A stretch of DNA of 64,000 nucleotides from positions 37,688 to 101,687 of the forward strand of contig CAJUQK010000003.1 of the NCBI GenBank assembly GCA_910588205.1, in the 5' to 3' direction. The position numbers were made by a program, and so were the translations under genes. Of the stretch, positions 7,706-15,602 are shown in pieces. A model generated the notes under the pieces. That model searched no databases, was not told the origin of the DNA, and was given only the letters and a program-made list of their open reading frames with translations. The DNA is from an uncultured Eggerthellaceae bacterium. GTDB lineage: Bacteria; Actinomycetota; Coriobacteriia; Coriobacteriales; Eggerthellaceae. How positions within the stretch are numbered: position 1 is the stretch's first letter; each line of letters starts with the position of its first letter.

Positions 7706-9007
7706 ATGGAATACAAGCCGAAGAGCCTGAGACGCCGCAGGAACACGAACAAGTGGGAATGCGCGCTCACCCACGACGACCCCATATCGGGAGAAGAGGT
7801 CGTCACCTACCATACCGTTGAGGGCAAGACCAGGAACCAGGCGGTGCAGGCAAGGTGCGACCTCATCATCAAGCTGGAAACCGAGGGATTCGCCGTATCC
7901 TCGGATATGACCATCCAGCAATTCATGGGCTGCTTTCTGGAATACAAGGTGCAGTCGAAGACGATCGAGTCCTCTACCATCCGTGGCTACAGGGGCGAGA
8001 CGAAGATGATATGCCGCTACATCGGATCCGAGAAGCTGTCCAAGCTGACGATCCCCATCGTCAACGCATGGATGGCCTCCATGTCGCAGGATGGGTATGC
8101 TCCGAAGAGCATTTCGAAATGCTTCCGCCTCCTCAAGCAGGCGCTCAACTACGCCATCGCCCAGGACCTCATCAAGAAGAACCCCTGCAATTTCTGCAAG
8201 CCGCCCAAAAGGGTGAAGACGAAGATCAACGCGCTCCCACGCGAGGAGCGCAGCCGCATGCTCGACCTTGCCAGGAGGGCGCAGCCCAATGCCCTTGCCG
8301 TCGCTATAGAGCTCATGCTCACGACGGGCATACGCAGAGGTGAGGTCTGCGCCCTCATGTGGGACGACTTCGATGAGGCGAAGCGCAAGATCACCGTCTC
8401 CCATTCCCTTGGCAACGGAGAAGGCGGCTTCTATCTGAAGGAGCCCAAGTCCGGGCGAACGCGAACCATACCGCTCACGGAACACACATTCAACATGCTC
8501 AAGGGGATGCAGGATGACGTGAAATGGATGTGTTCAAAGCTGAAAGTGAGGCTGGGGCAGTCCTACATCCTCGGCACCCTCGAAACGGAAAGCCGCCCTT
8601 ACAACCCCACCCAGCTCGGCAAGGACTTCGCGGCTTTCTGCAAGATGAACGGCTTCGAATGCACGCTTCACGACCTGCGCCACACGTTCGCGACGTACAT
8701 GATCGCGGAAGGCGCCGACGTCCGCACCGTCTCTGATTACCTCGGCCACGCGAACCCTTCCATGACGCTTGACATCTACGCCGATGTCGACCCGGAGGCG
8801 AAGCGCTCTGCAGTGAAGTACATAGAAGGGGCGTTCGATGACACCATGAGCGTCTTCCAGCGCGATGTCGAGCGCCGAAGGGCCGAGATTGATGATTCGG
8901 ATGTCCAGTCATGCCCTGAGAGGGTCTCCGGTATATCACCAGAATCCATCCCGTTTACGATCGAAGAGCTGAGAGCCATGCTCGCTGTTCTTGAGAAAGC
9001 CAGTTAA
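7706..9007 (+). CDS. int: Tyrosine recombinase (ICE integrase)
   Basis: 433 aa. Catalytic residues of the tyrosine recombinase family are visible: R210 in TTGIRRGE, H322 and R325 in HDLRH, H348 in LGHAN and Y358 in LDIYADVD. The N-terminal about 65 residues fit an arm-binding domain and residues of about 66-165 a SAM-like core-binding domain. GGAAAGG precedes ATG 7706. It lies just inside attL, next to the GGTGGTCA array, and should catalyse integration into and excision from the tRNA gene. Confidence 0.95.
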   Translation: MEYKPKSLRRRRNTNKWECALTHDDPISGEEVVTYHTVEGKTRNQAVQARCDLIIKLETEGFAVSSDMTIQQFMGCFLEYKVQSKTIESSTIRGYRGETKMICRYIGSEKLSKLTIPIVNAWMASMSQDGYAPKSISKCFRLLKQALNYAIAQDLIKKNPCNFCKPPKRVKTKINALPREERSRMLDLARRAQPNALAVAIELMLTTGIRRGEVCALMWDDFDEAKRKITVSHSLGNGEGGFYLKEPKSGRTRTIPLTEHTFNMLKGMQDDVKWMCSKLKVRLGQSYILGTLETESRPYNPTQLGKDFAAFCKMNGFECTLHDLRHTFATYMIAEGADVRTVSDYLGHANPSMTLDIYADVDPEAKRSAVKYIEGAFDDTMSVFQRDVERRRAEIDDSDVQSCPERVSGISPESIPFTIEELRAMLAVLEKAS

Positions 9008-9018
9008 GCAGATGCGGA

Positions 9019-9043
9019 CTGCTGGGACAATTTGTCTCAGCAG
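9019..9043. repeat. Palindrome, GGGACAATTTGTC family, copy 1
   Basis: A 25-nt near-perfect palindrome centred on T9031 with core CTGGGACAATTTGTCTCAG, 12 bp after the integrase stop and upstream of the ORF6N gene. Related copies are at 12894 and 17662. It could be an operator or a terminator stem; no T-run follows. Confidence 0.75.
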
Positions 9044-9116
9044 CCCCTATGCCTTAGTCAAGATGTTTTCACGCGCCTGATACAATTCCATGCATGATTG
9101 AAGAAAGGCCATACTG

Positions 9117-10088
9117 ATGAATAGCAACCTCCCAGACAACCATTCCAATTCTGGTCATCCTGACGCTTCTCAGGAAGTTTTGGTCGACATCGTCCCAATG
9201 AGTGAAACTGAAATCCGCAATCTCATATACACCGTGCGAGGCTCGCAGGTCATGCTAGACAGTGACCTCGCAAAGCTGTATGAGGTCGAAACCAAGAACC
9301 TCAATCGCGCCGCAAAGCGCAACGAAAGCCGCTTCCCGAAAGACTTCCGTTTCCAGCTCACTCAAGAGGAGGTCTCTTCTTTGAGGTGCCAAATTGGCAC
9401 CTCAAACGATGGGATGCAGGAACCTGGCAGAGGCGGTCGCCGTTATCTGCCATACGCTTACACCGAGCAGGGTGTCGCTATGCTGTCGGCAGTCCTACAC
9501 AGCGACAGAGCAGTCGAGGCGAGCGTTCAAATCATGCGCGCATTCGTCGAGATGCGTCATTTCATAGCAAGCAACGCCGCCATGTTCGAGCAGATTAGAG
9601 CAGTGGAGCTAAAGCAGCTCGAATACCAAAGATCCACCGACGAGCGCTTCGAGAGGGTCTTCGACTATATGGACCAACATAAGGCGCCCAAGCAGAAGGT
9701 CTTCTTCAACGGTGAGATCTACGATGCCTTCGAGTTCCTGGTCGACTTGATCCAGAAAGCCGAGCGCGAAATCGTGCTCATCGACGGCTACGTCGACATC
9801 GGAACCCTCAATATCCTTGCGAAGAAAGCTACCGGGGTTGATGTCACCATATGGACGCATCCACGCGCTGCGCTATCCGAGCAGGATATCGACACGTTCA
9901 ACGCGCAATATCCAAGCCTAGAGGTGAAGCGGACTACCGGATTCCATGACCGTTTCCTGATACTTGACAGGACCGAAGGCTACTTGATTGGCACCTCTCT
10001 AAAGGATGCAGGCAAGAAGAGCTTTGCCATATCCCGCATCGAAGACGAAGGCATCGTGAGCGCCGTCCTTGAAAGGCTTGACCGCTAA
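9117..10088 (+). CDS. ORF6N-domain protein with PLD-like C-terminal half
   Basis: 323 aa. Residues of about 30-140 form an ORF6N (KilA-N related) domain: VRGSQVMLDSDLAKLYEV, then RFPKDFRFQLT and YAYTEQGVAMLSAVL. The C-terminal half (about 200-323) has EIVLIDGYVD and then FHDRFLILD followed by YLIGTSLKDAGKK. This resembles the phospholipase-D type HxKxxxxD motif with Arg in place of Lys, so catalysis is uncertain. Such proteins are common in phages and ICEs and are thought to bind DNA. It stands alone between two intergenic regions. Confidence 0.8.
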   Translation: MNSNLPDNHSNSGHPDASQEVLVDIVPMSETEIRNLIYTVRGSQVMLDSDLAKLYEVETKNLNRAAKRNESRFPKDFRFQLTQEEVSSLRCQIGTSNDGMQEPGRGGRRYLPYAYTEQGVAMLSAVLHSDRAVEASVQIMRAFVEMRHFIASNAAMFEQIRAVELKQLEYQRSTDERFERVFDYMDQHKAPKQKVFFNGEIYDAFEFLVDLIQKAEREIVLIDGYVDIGTLNILAKKATGVDVTIWTHPRAALSEQDIDTFNAQYPSLEVKRTTGFHDRFLILDRTEGYLIGTSLKDAGKKSFAISRIEDEGIVSAVLERLDR

Positions 10089-10556
10089 GGACTCAGCGAG
10101 TTCTCTTTGGGCTTGATTGGGTCGTTCAAGCGCCTCCGAATGCATCTACGGCTCGTCATGAGTCTCCAGCACCTCGCAGATCTAGGCGCGCTGTAAGGCG
10201 TCGGCCACGTTCCCATCGCTTCGGTATACCTGACAATCGCTCTGCTCATTCACATCCCTGGAATCTCAGACACGTCGTTTGTCTATTTCATGTCTGTTGG
10301 TCTGCCGATGCCGGTTTCCCCTGCGACCTCGCATGGCAGGCCGCCTTCCCTTCAAGCGACAAGACTTGCCGAGAGCCATCTCGCGCGCAAGGGTCGCGAA
10401 AACTTTTCATGATGATGTGAATCTACGGCACCATCCTGAAAACTCAGGCCCTTCCGGGTTTCGCATTTCCCCCTTGCGCCCCTCGATGAACCTCGTCAGC
10501 TCCCCGCCCAGAAGGCGAAGGCATGGGGCCTAGCCAAAGACGAGGAGGTCGCAATC
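10089..10556. other. Gene-free stretch holding leader element A
   Basis: No convincing coding sequence. 10089-10384 shows nothing recognisable. 10385-10479 is the first copy of a repeated structured leader (separate entry), followed by a GAGGAGGT ribosome site for the gene at 10557. Confidence 0.6.
10385..10479 (+). promoter_or_regulatory. Repeated structured 5' leader element, copy A
   Basis: About 95 nt bracketed by GCGCAAGGG (10385-10393) and CCCTTGCGC (10471-10479), a 9-bp closing stem. Inside are GCGAAAACTTTTC, a later CCTGAAAACTCA, and a hairpin AGGCCC-TTCC-GGGTTT. Very similar sequences precede the genes at 12239, 15603 and, more divergent, 22377. Likely a cis-acting RNA or shared control region of the ICE. 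Confidence 0.75.
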
Positions 10557-11225
10557 ATGGGAAATCGAGCCGTCATCACCACGCCGGAGCGCAAGGTCGG
10601 CGTCTACCTGCACTGGAACGGAGGGCGCGACACCGTAGAGCCGCTGCTCAAGTACTGCGAGCTGCAGGGCTACAGGGCTCCGAGCTCGGACGAGTACGGC
10701 TTCGCCCGCATCTGCCAGGTGATGGGCAACTTCTTCGGAGGCTCCCTCTCCCTGGGCGTCGGCGCATACACCACCGACCGGCAGATGGACCCCGGCGACA
10801 ACGGCATCTACGTCATCGAGGGATGGAGTATCGCCGACCACCTGCGGACGGAGTACGACTCGGACTGGAACCCCGTCGGGATGCGCTCCTTCAGGCCCTC
10901 CGAGGAGGAGGATTGGCACGAATTCGACGACATGCTCCGCGCCTTCGACGCGTCCATGCCCGAAGAGCTTCGCCTCGGCGAGTTCCTGGACTCGGCGGAG
11001 GTTCCCGCAAGCGAGCTTCAGGTCGGCGACGAGGTGTGGATGTTCGACGACATCTACGGCAAGTGGGAGGCCTGCCCTGTCGCAGGCTTCGGAGACGGCG
11101 TCGTGAACGGCCTTGACCGCACGGGCAAGGCGTACGTCAAGCTCTACGGCTCGAACGGCGACTACTCGCAGAACCCGAACAACTACCCGCAAGGCGAGGT
11201 GTGCCGCATCAGGCCCCGCAACTAA
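10557..11225 (+). CDS. Conserved ICE protein of unknown function (MGNRAVITT family)
   Basis: 222 aa, soluble. It begins MGNRAVITTPERKVGVYLHWNGGRD, a start I recognise from hypothetical proteins of gut-bacterial conjugative elements. The N-terminal half has an EYGFARICQVMGNFFGG segment. The C-terminal about 70 residues (VGDEVWMFDDIYGKWEACPVAG) look like a small beta-barrel. GAGGAGGT precedes the ATG. Leader element A lies upstream and the methylase-like gene follows after 62 bp. No catalytic motif is evident. Confidence 0.75.
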   Translation: MGNRAVITTPERKVGVYLHWNGGRDTVEPLLKYCELQGYRAPSSDEYGFARICQVMGNFFGGSLSLGVGAYTTDRQMDPGDNGIYVIEGWSIADHLRTEYDSDWNPVGMRSFRPSEEEDWHEFDDMLRAFDASMPEELRLGEFLDSAEVPASELQVGDEVWMFDDIYGKWEACPVAGFGDGVVNGLDRTGKAYVKLYGSNGDYSQNPNNYPQGEVCRIRPRN

Positions 11226-11287
11226 GCTCGCCCCTGGCGCCGCTGGCGGCGCTTCCCCTAATCGCCATCGTTATGGAAGGAGCTCCG

Positions 11288-11983
11288 ATGCCCCGGTCAA
11301 AGAATACCTTCACCCCGCAAGACGCCAACCTGCGCAGAGTCACGGAGGCTTTCTCGCGTCTGAAGGCTGCGGGAAGGGACGATCGCGACATCTGGTCCGC
11401 CTTCGTCACGATGGCCGCCGCACCCATGGCCCTGGCGGCAGGGTGTGCGCCAAGCTCGCTCGTCGAGGACGCCAGAAGGCAGTTCGCTAGATACGAGGGG
11501 TTCGTAGGCGAATTCGACGAGATGCTCTCGGCTGTGGTCGATGCGCTTGAGGGGAACCCCGACCGCGATGTCATGGGCTACGTGTACAACGCCCTCGGCT
11601 TCCCTATAAGCTCCCGCTCGCAGTTCTTCACGCCCTACGACATCTCCAAGATGATCGCGCAGATGATGCTCGCTGACAGCGCGCAAGCAAAAAAGAAGGG
11701 CTACATCTCGATATGCGACCCCTGCGCCGGTTCAGGCGGGATGCTCGTTGCCGCGTTCAACGTCATTCGCGACCAGGGGATGAACCCACAGACGGATGCC
11801 TGGTTCGAGGCGCAGGACATCTCGCAGGACACGGCGCTCATGTGCTATGTGCAGATGTCTCTCCTTGGGATGGCGGGCCGCGTCATCGTGGGCGACTCAC
11901 TTGCAGGCACGCGCAGCATGGAGCTACTCACGATCGGAGCCGTGGCGCATCCGGTCTGGGCCGCCCGGCGCCTCCCTAGCTGA
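11288..11983 (+). CDS. N6 adenine methylase-like SAM-binding protein without a visible catalytic motif
   Basis: 231 aa. Residues of about 105-165 match the front of HsdM-type methylases: SRSQFFTPYDISKMIAQMM, then ICDPCAGSGGMLVAAFN (SAM-binding motif I), then WFEAQDISQDTALMCYVQMSLLGMAG and VGDSL. The (N/D)PP(Y/F) catalytic motif that should follow is absent; the protein ends about 25 residues later. ATG 11288 is chosen because GAAGGAG lies just upstream. It may bind SAM or DNA without methylating, or need a partner. Similar short forms recur on ICEs of this kind (recollection, not checked). Confidence 0.75.
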   Translation: MPRSKNTFTPQDANLRRVTEAFSRLKAAGRDDRDIWSAFVTMAAAPMALAAGCAPSSLVEDARRQFARYEGFVGEFDEMLSAVVDALEGNPDRDVMGYVYNALGFPISSRSQFFTPYDISKMIAQMMLADSAQAKKKGYISICDPCAGSGGMLVAAFNVIRDQGMNPQTDAWFEAQDISQDTALMCYVQMSLLGMAGRVIVGDSLAGTRSMELLTIGAVAHPVWAARRLPS

Positions 11984-12084
11984 GCATCACAGATCCCGCT
12001 CCTGCTTGGCGTATCGCCTCCGGCATCCTCGCCCGCGCCCTTTTGCATGCCTTGCCGCCCGCATCGTCGCAGATGCCCTCGCAT

Positions 12085-12182
12085 GCGCCCAAGGGCCGCG
12101 AAAACTTTTCATGGCGAGACAACTCTTCGATACCACCCTGAAAACTCAAGCCCTTCCGGGTTTCGCTTCCTCCCTTGTGCGC
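12085..12182 (+). promoter_or_regulatory. Repeated structured 5' leader element, copy B
   Basis: CAAGGG (12090-12095) pairs with CCCTTG (12172-12177), and outer GCGC pairs with GCGC. The interior matches copy A: GCGAAAACTTTTCATG, CCTGAAAACTCAAG and the hairpin AAGCCC-TTCC-GGGTTT. It begins 154 nt before the start codon at 12239, exactly the distance seen for copy C. The rest of the 11984-12238 gap shows nothing else. Confidence 0.78.
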
Positions 12183-12238
12183 CTGCGTCCATCTGCGCAG
12201 TCCGAGCGCGCAAGGCACGCGATAGAAAGGACGCAAAG

Positions 12239-12610
12239 ATGGGCTACAGAAGCGATGTGAGGATAGCGACCACCCGCGAGGGCTACGACCGAATATGCAA
12301 GCGAGTGGACGAGCTGAGCGAGGGGCATGACACCTACCCGCTCATCGGCACGAGGCGGATACCCGAGTTCTTCGAGGAGCAGGATGGATCCGTGGTGTTC
12401 GGCTGGGATTGGGTCAAGTGGTACGACGGCATGCTCGCCGACGTCACCAACGTCACGACCGCTCTCTCGGAGATTATGAGCACAGGGGTTCCCTGCGAGT
12501 TCTGCCGCGTGGGCGAGGAGTACGACGACATCGAGTTCACCTGCCACAACGACAACGGGGCTCTTGCGCTCCATGTGTGCCCCGACACGACCATCAGCGT
12601 CCTGTGCTGA
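12239..12610 (+). CDS. Small conserved phage/ICE protein (MGYRSDV family)
   Basis: 123 aa, acidic, no membrane segment. It starts MGYRSDVRIATTREGYDRI and contains FGWDWVKWYDG, both recurrent in hypothetical proteins of phages and conjugative elements. The start is ATG 12239 with GAAAGG upstream. It is the first gene after leader element B and is followed within 15 bp by the ChlI-like gene. Function unknown. Confidence 0.75.
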   Translation: MGYRSDVRIATTREGYDRICKRVDELSEGHDTYPLIGTRRIPEFFEEQDGSVVFGWDWVKWYDGMLADVTNVTTALSEIMSTGVPCEFCRVGEEYDDIEFTCHNDNGALALHVCPDTTISVLC

Positions 12611-12625
12611 GAGGGAGGTATCGAC

Positions 12626-12958
12626 ATGAGCCCCACTTCTATCACAAGCGTCATCATGGAAGGCGGCCTCGCGCGCTGCGTAACGGCTACCGCGACCATC
12701 GCGCCCGGAAGCCCTGGCATCTCCATACGCGGCGTCACCGCCTCCGCCACTCGCGAGATCCGCATGCTGGTTGTAGCCGCCGCGAGGCGAAGAGGGATCA
12801 GCCTGCCCCGAAAGGCTGTCATCATCGAACTCGACTTCGACGTCCCCTTCGAGAGCACGAGCGAGCTTGCCCTTGCAGCGCTCCTCGCGATAGCTGGGAC
12901 AATTTGTTCCAGAGACACTGAGGGAATGGGCATCCCTTCGGGCGAACATTTGTATTGA
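12626..12958 (+). CDS. Stand-alone Mg-chelatase ChlI/ComM N-terminal-like domain
   Basis: 110 aa. The pattern GLARCVTATATIAPGSPGISIRGV followed by ATREIRMLVVAAARRRGI and then ELALAALLAIAGTI follows the N-terminal S5-fold domain of ComM/YifB proteins. The AAA+ ATPase domain is entirely missing. GGGAGG precedes ATG 12626. The last third overlaps the palindrome at 12894 and the end abuts the SOS promoter. Its role is unknown; it might modulate host ComM in branch migration (speculative). Confidence 0.65.
   Translation: MSPTSITSVIMEGGLARCVTATATIAPGSPGISIRGVTASATREIRMLVVAAARRRGISLPRKAVIIELDFDVPFESTSELALAALLAIAGTICSRDTEGMGIPSGEHLY
12894..12912. repeat. Palindrome, GGGACAATTTGTC family, copy 2
   Basis: CTGGGACAATTTGTTCCAG, 19 nt, inside the 3' part of the ChlI-like gene and 42 bp upstream of the -35 box of the SOS promoter. 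Confidence 0.7.
12944..12955 (+). promoter_or_regulatory. LexA-box-like site 1 (imperfect)
   Basis: GAACATTTGTAT differs from the Gram-positive type LexA box GAAC-N4-GTTC at two positions. It touches the -35 TTGACA at 12955, so binding would block RNA polymerase. Confidence 0.55.
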
Positions 12959-12983
12959 CAATCGCCTCCATAAAGTGCATCAT
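12955..12983 (+). promoter_or_regulatory. SOS-type promoter of the polymerase operon
   Basis: A consensus TTGACA (12955-12960), 17 bp, then CATCAT (12978-12983). It is flanked by LexA-box-like sites and lies 118 bp upstream of the polymerase start. Confidence 0.6.
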
Positions 12984-13001
12984 GGGTAATCTCGCATAAT
13001 C

Positions 13002-13013
13002 GAACATTTGTTC
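13002..13013 (+). promoter_or_regulatory. LexA box 2 (perfect)
   Basis: GAACATTTGTTC is a perfect match to the GAAC-N4-GTTC LexA operator of Gram-positive bacteria, just downstream of the expected transcription start. Confidence 0.75.
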
Positions 13014-13100
13014 CCAATCATTCACGAATCGTAGCACGGGAAGAGAGGCTCTGCCGAAGACGAGGCTGATGAATCCATAACCTGGGAGGAGGTGCGGCAC

Positions 13101-14387
13101 ATGGAGTCCCAGATGCGCGAGCGCGTCGTCATGCACATAGACATGAATGCGTTCTATGCCAGCGTGGCCCAGCACCTCGACCCCTCGCTTCGAAACCGCC
13201 CCATCGCCGTCGCGGGCGACCCGAAGAAGCGAAACGGCATCGTGCTTGCCAAATCCAGGCAGGCGAAGGCGGCGGGAGTGAAGACGGGCTGCGCCATCTG
13301 GGAGGCCAAGAAGGTGTGCCCGGATATCGTCATCGTGCCCCCTGACTATGCTGCGTACAAGAAGTACTCGCGCCTCGCGCGGATGATCTACTACGACTAC
13401 ACCGACCTCGTCGAGCCGTTCGGGCTGGATGAGTCGTGGGTCGAGGTCACGAACTCGCTGCACCTCTTCGGCGGCGATGGGCTGTTGCTCGCTCAGGAGA
13501 TATCGGAGCGCGTGAAGGCGGAACTCGGGCTCACCGTCAGCGTGGGGCTGTCGTTCAACAAGGTGATGGCCAAGCTCGGAAGCGACATCGATCCCGGAGA
13601 CGGCATCGTGTCCATCACCCCCGAGAGCCTGCCTGAAGTGGTGTGGCCGCGCGCAGCATCCGATCTCATCTACGTGGGACCGGCGACCGCCCGCAAGCTC
13701 CACTCTGCAGGCAAGGACACCATAGGGGATCTCGCCCACGCCTCGGATATATTCCTCAAGCGGCGCTTCGGGGTGGTCGGGCTCATGTTGCGCGACTTCG
13801 CCAATGGTATCGACGGCTCGCATGTGCGGCAATTCGACCCTACAAAAGCCGACGTGGAATACGACATCAAGGGCATCGGGAACGGCCTCACCGCCCCGCA
13901 TGACCTAGAAAGCGAGCGCGACGCCAAGGCGCTCGTATGGCTGCTCGCAGAATCCGTTGGCCAGCGTCTGCGCGAGTCGCACTTGCGCTGCCGTACTGTT
14001 TCGGTCGGGCTGCGTCGCGCGGGGGATCTGTCTGGATATGCGCGCCAACGCACCCGCAAGGCGCCCACATGCCTCACGAAGGATATCGCCAGCACTGCCA
14101 TGCAGCTCATCCTGGAGAATCAGCCGATCGATCCCGAGCACGCACTGCGCGCTATCCATGTGCGCGCCACGAACCTCGTACCCATGGACGCGCCCATCCA
14201 ATGCGACCTCTTCGGCGACGTCGAGACCATAGCGGCACAAGAGCGGCTGGAAACTACCATAGATGACCTTCGGCGCCGCTTCGGCAACGGGTGCGTGCGC
14301 CGTGTGGTTGAGCTCACCGATGACGCCATGAGGAACCTTGATATCAAGCGCGACAACACCGTGCATCCCATAGGGTTTCTGCGCTAG
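13101..14387 (+). CDS. Y-family (UmuC/DinB-like) translesion DNA polymerase
   Basis: 428 aa. Catalytic motifs are clear: HIDMNAFYASV near residue 14 (first Asp), and FGLDESWVEV near 110 (Asp-Glu pair). Later motifs VGLSFNKVMAKLGSDI and YVGPATARKLHSAG (helix-hairpin-helix) follow the family order, and a little-finger region lies at about 240-345. ATG 13101 is preferred over GTG 13092 because GGAGGAGG lies 8 nt upstream. LexA boxes indicate induction by DNA damage. Two genes follow closely, ending with SRAP. Confidence 0.93.
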   Translation: MESQMRERVVMHIDMNAFYASVAQHLDPSLRNRPIAVAGDPKKRNGIVLAKSRQAKAAGVKTGCAIWEAKKVCPDIVIVPPDYAAYKKYSRLARMIYYDYTDLVEPFGLDESWVEVTNSLHLFGGDGLLLAQEISERVKAELGLTVSVGLSFNKVMAKLGSDIDPGDGIVSITPESLPEVVWPRAASDLIYVGPATARKLHSAGKDTIGDLAHASDIFLKRRFGVVGLMLRDFANGIDGSHVRQFDPTKADVEYDIKGIGNGLTAPHDLESERDAKALVWLLAESVGQRLRESHLRCRTVSVGLRRAGDLSGYARQRTRKAPTCLTKDIASTAMQLILENQPIDPEHALRAIHVRATNLVPMDAPIQCDLFGDVETIAAQERLETTIDDLRRRFGNGCVRRVVELTDDAMRNLDIKRDNTVHPIGFLR

Positions 14388-14396
14388 GTGGCAAGC

Positions 14397-14690
14397 ATGC
14401 AGGGGATAGATGCCAGACATAAGCGCTACGTGCCCGTCACCACGTTTACCAACGAGGAGGGGCAGGTGCGTCCCACCTCCATCCTGTGGTTCGATGGCGA
14501 GAAGTACTCGACGCTCGTCATCGACGAGGTAAAGGATGTGCGACGCATGTCGTCGCGTCGTGTTGGAGGAGATGGCATCTGCTATACGATACGGGTTGGC
14601 AAGAACATCACGCGGCTCTACTTCGAGGATCCGAGATGGTTCGTTGAGGCGAAGGAGCCTTGGAACGATTGCGCGGCAGACGGCTGTTGA
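14397..14690 (+). CDS. Small protein of the polymerase operon, unknown function
   Basis: 97 aa from ATG 14397 (a GTG at 14388, directly after the polymerase stop, is the alternative start). HKRYVPVTTF, DGEKYSTLVIDEV and ICYTIRVGKNITRLYFED suggest a compact beta-rich domain. I recall similar small ORFs beside Y-family polymerases on other mobile elements, suggesting a helper role. No motif proves function. Confidence 0.7.
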   Translation: MQGIDARHKRYVPVTTFTNEEGQVRPTSILWFDGEKYSTLVIDEVKDVRRMSSRRVGGDGICYTIRVGKNITRLYFEDPRWFVEAKEPWNDCAADGC

Positions 14691-14699
14691 GAGGTTGCC

Positions 14700-15344
14700 A
14701 TGTGCGGAAGGTTCGTATCGCTTTCATGGGACGAGGTGCTCGGGGTTATCCAGAGCATCCAAATGGACACGCCCTTCAACCCAGAGCCCGACTGGCCTGC
14801 GCGAAGGCCTGACGCCTTCCCTAAGTCCATAGCGCCCATCATCGTGCCGGAGCACGGCGAGCTTGTGCCTTTGGACCTTCGCTGGGGGTTCACCGCGCCT
14901 TGGGACGAGCGCAAGGTGCTCTTCAACACCCGTATCGAGACTGCCCTCGACCAAAGGAACGGCGTTTGGCGCGAGGCCATCGAGCATGGGCGCTGCATCG
15001 TGCCCACCTTCGGCTTCTTCGAGCCAAGCGCTACCGAGACCGTCGCGAGCCCGCGCACGGGAAAGCCCGTAAAGAAGCAGTACGAGTTCTCCTTGCCCGG
15101 ACGCCTCACCCTGCTCGCAGGAGTGCGCAACAAGGACGCCTTCAGCGTGGTCACCACCGAGCCGAACTGTTTCGTGGCCCCGGTTCACGCCCGCATGCCC
15201 ATCGTGCTTGAACTGGGTGATGTGAGCCGATGGCTCACAGGCGACTTCGCCGCACTCGCGGACAGGAGCAACGTCATCCTAGATGTCACCGGCGAACAGG
15301 TGCCAGACGAGGCTCGGCAAGGGTTCGCGCCGACGCTGTTCTAA
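14700..15344 (+). CDS. SRAP/YedK-family abasic-site DNA-protein crosslinker
   Basis: 214 aa. All hallmark residues are present: C2 after the start Met, N76 in FNTRIET, E108 in FGFFEP and H163 in VHARMPIVL. The family uses Cys2 to form a thiazolidine link to abasic sites in single-stranded DNA, protecting them. GAGAGG precedes the ATG. Co-transcribed with the Y-family polymerase under SOS control, it makes a lesion-tolerance cassette suited to the single-stranded phase of conjugation (inference). Confidence 0.93.
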   Translation: MCGRFVSLSWDEVLGVIQSIQMDTPFNPEPDWPARRPDAFPKSIAPIIVPEHGELVPLDLRWGFTAPWDERKVLFNTRIETALDQRNGVWREAIEHGRCIVPTFGFFEPSATETVASPRTGKPVKKQYEFSLPGRLTLLAGVRNKDAFSVVTTEPNCFVAPVHARMPIVLELGDVSRWLTGDFAALADRSNVILDVTGEQVPDEARQGFAPTLF

Positions 15345-15448
15345 CGCTCCCGAGAGCCGCACTCGTCCCCCTTCTCCTTGACGTAGGTTAATCCATCACC
15401 CTTTCCGCGCTCCTAGCAACCCGAATGCTCGCAGGCCCTCCCGCGCAT

Positions 15449-15542
15449 GCGCCAAGGGCCGCGAAAACTTTTTCTGGCATCTAGCCATCTCCGTATCGCC
15501 ATAAAAACTCAAGCCCTGCCGGGTTTCGCATTTCCCCCCTTG
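15449..15542 (+). promoter_or_regulatory. Repeated structured 5' leader element, copy C
   Basis: CAAGGG (15453-15458) pairs with CCCTTG (15537-15542). The interior has GCGAAAACTTTTTC, ATAAAAACTCAAG and the hairpin AAGCCC-TGCC-GGGTTT, whose loop differs from the other copies while the stem is kept. It begins 154 nt before the start codon at 15603. B and C also share the ATAGAAAGG block at the ribosome site. Confidence 0.78.
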
Positions 15543-15602
15543 CACCTGCACGGGTGCCCTGCGCTCTCCGGGTGCGCAAGGAACGCCATAGAAAGGGGTG
15601 AG

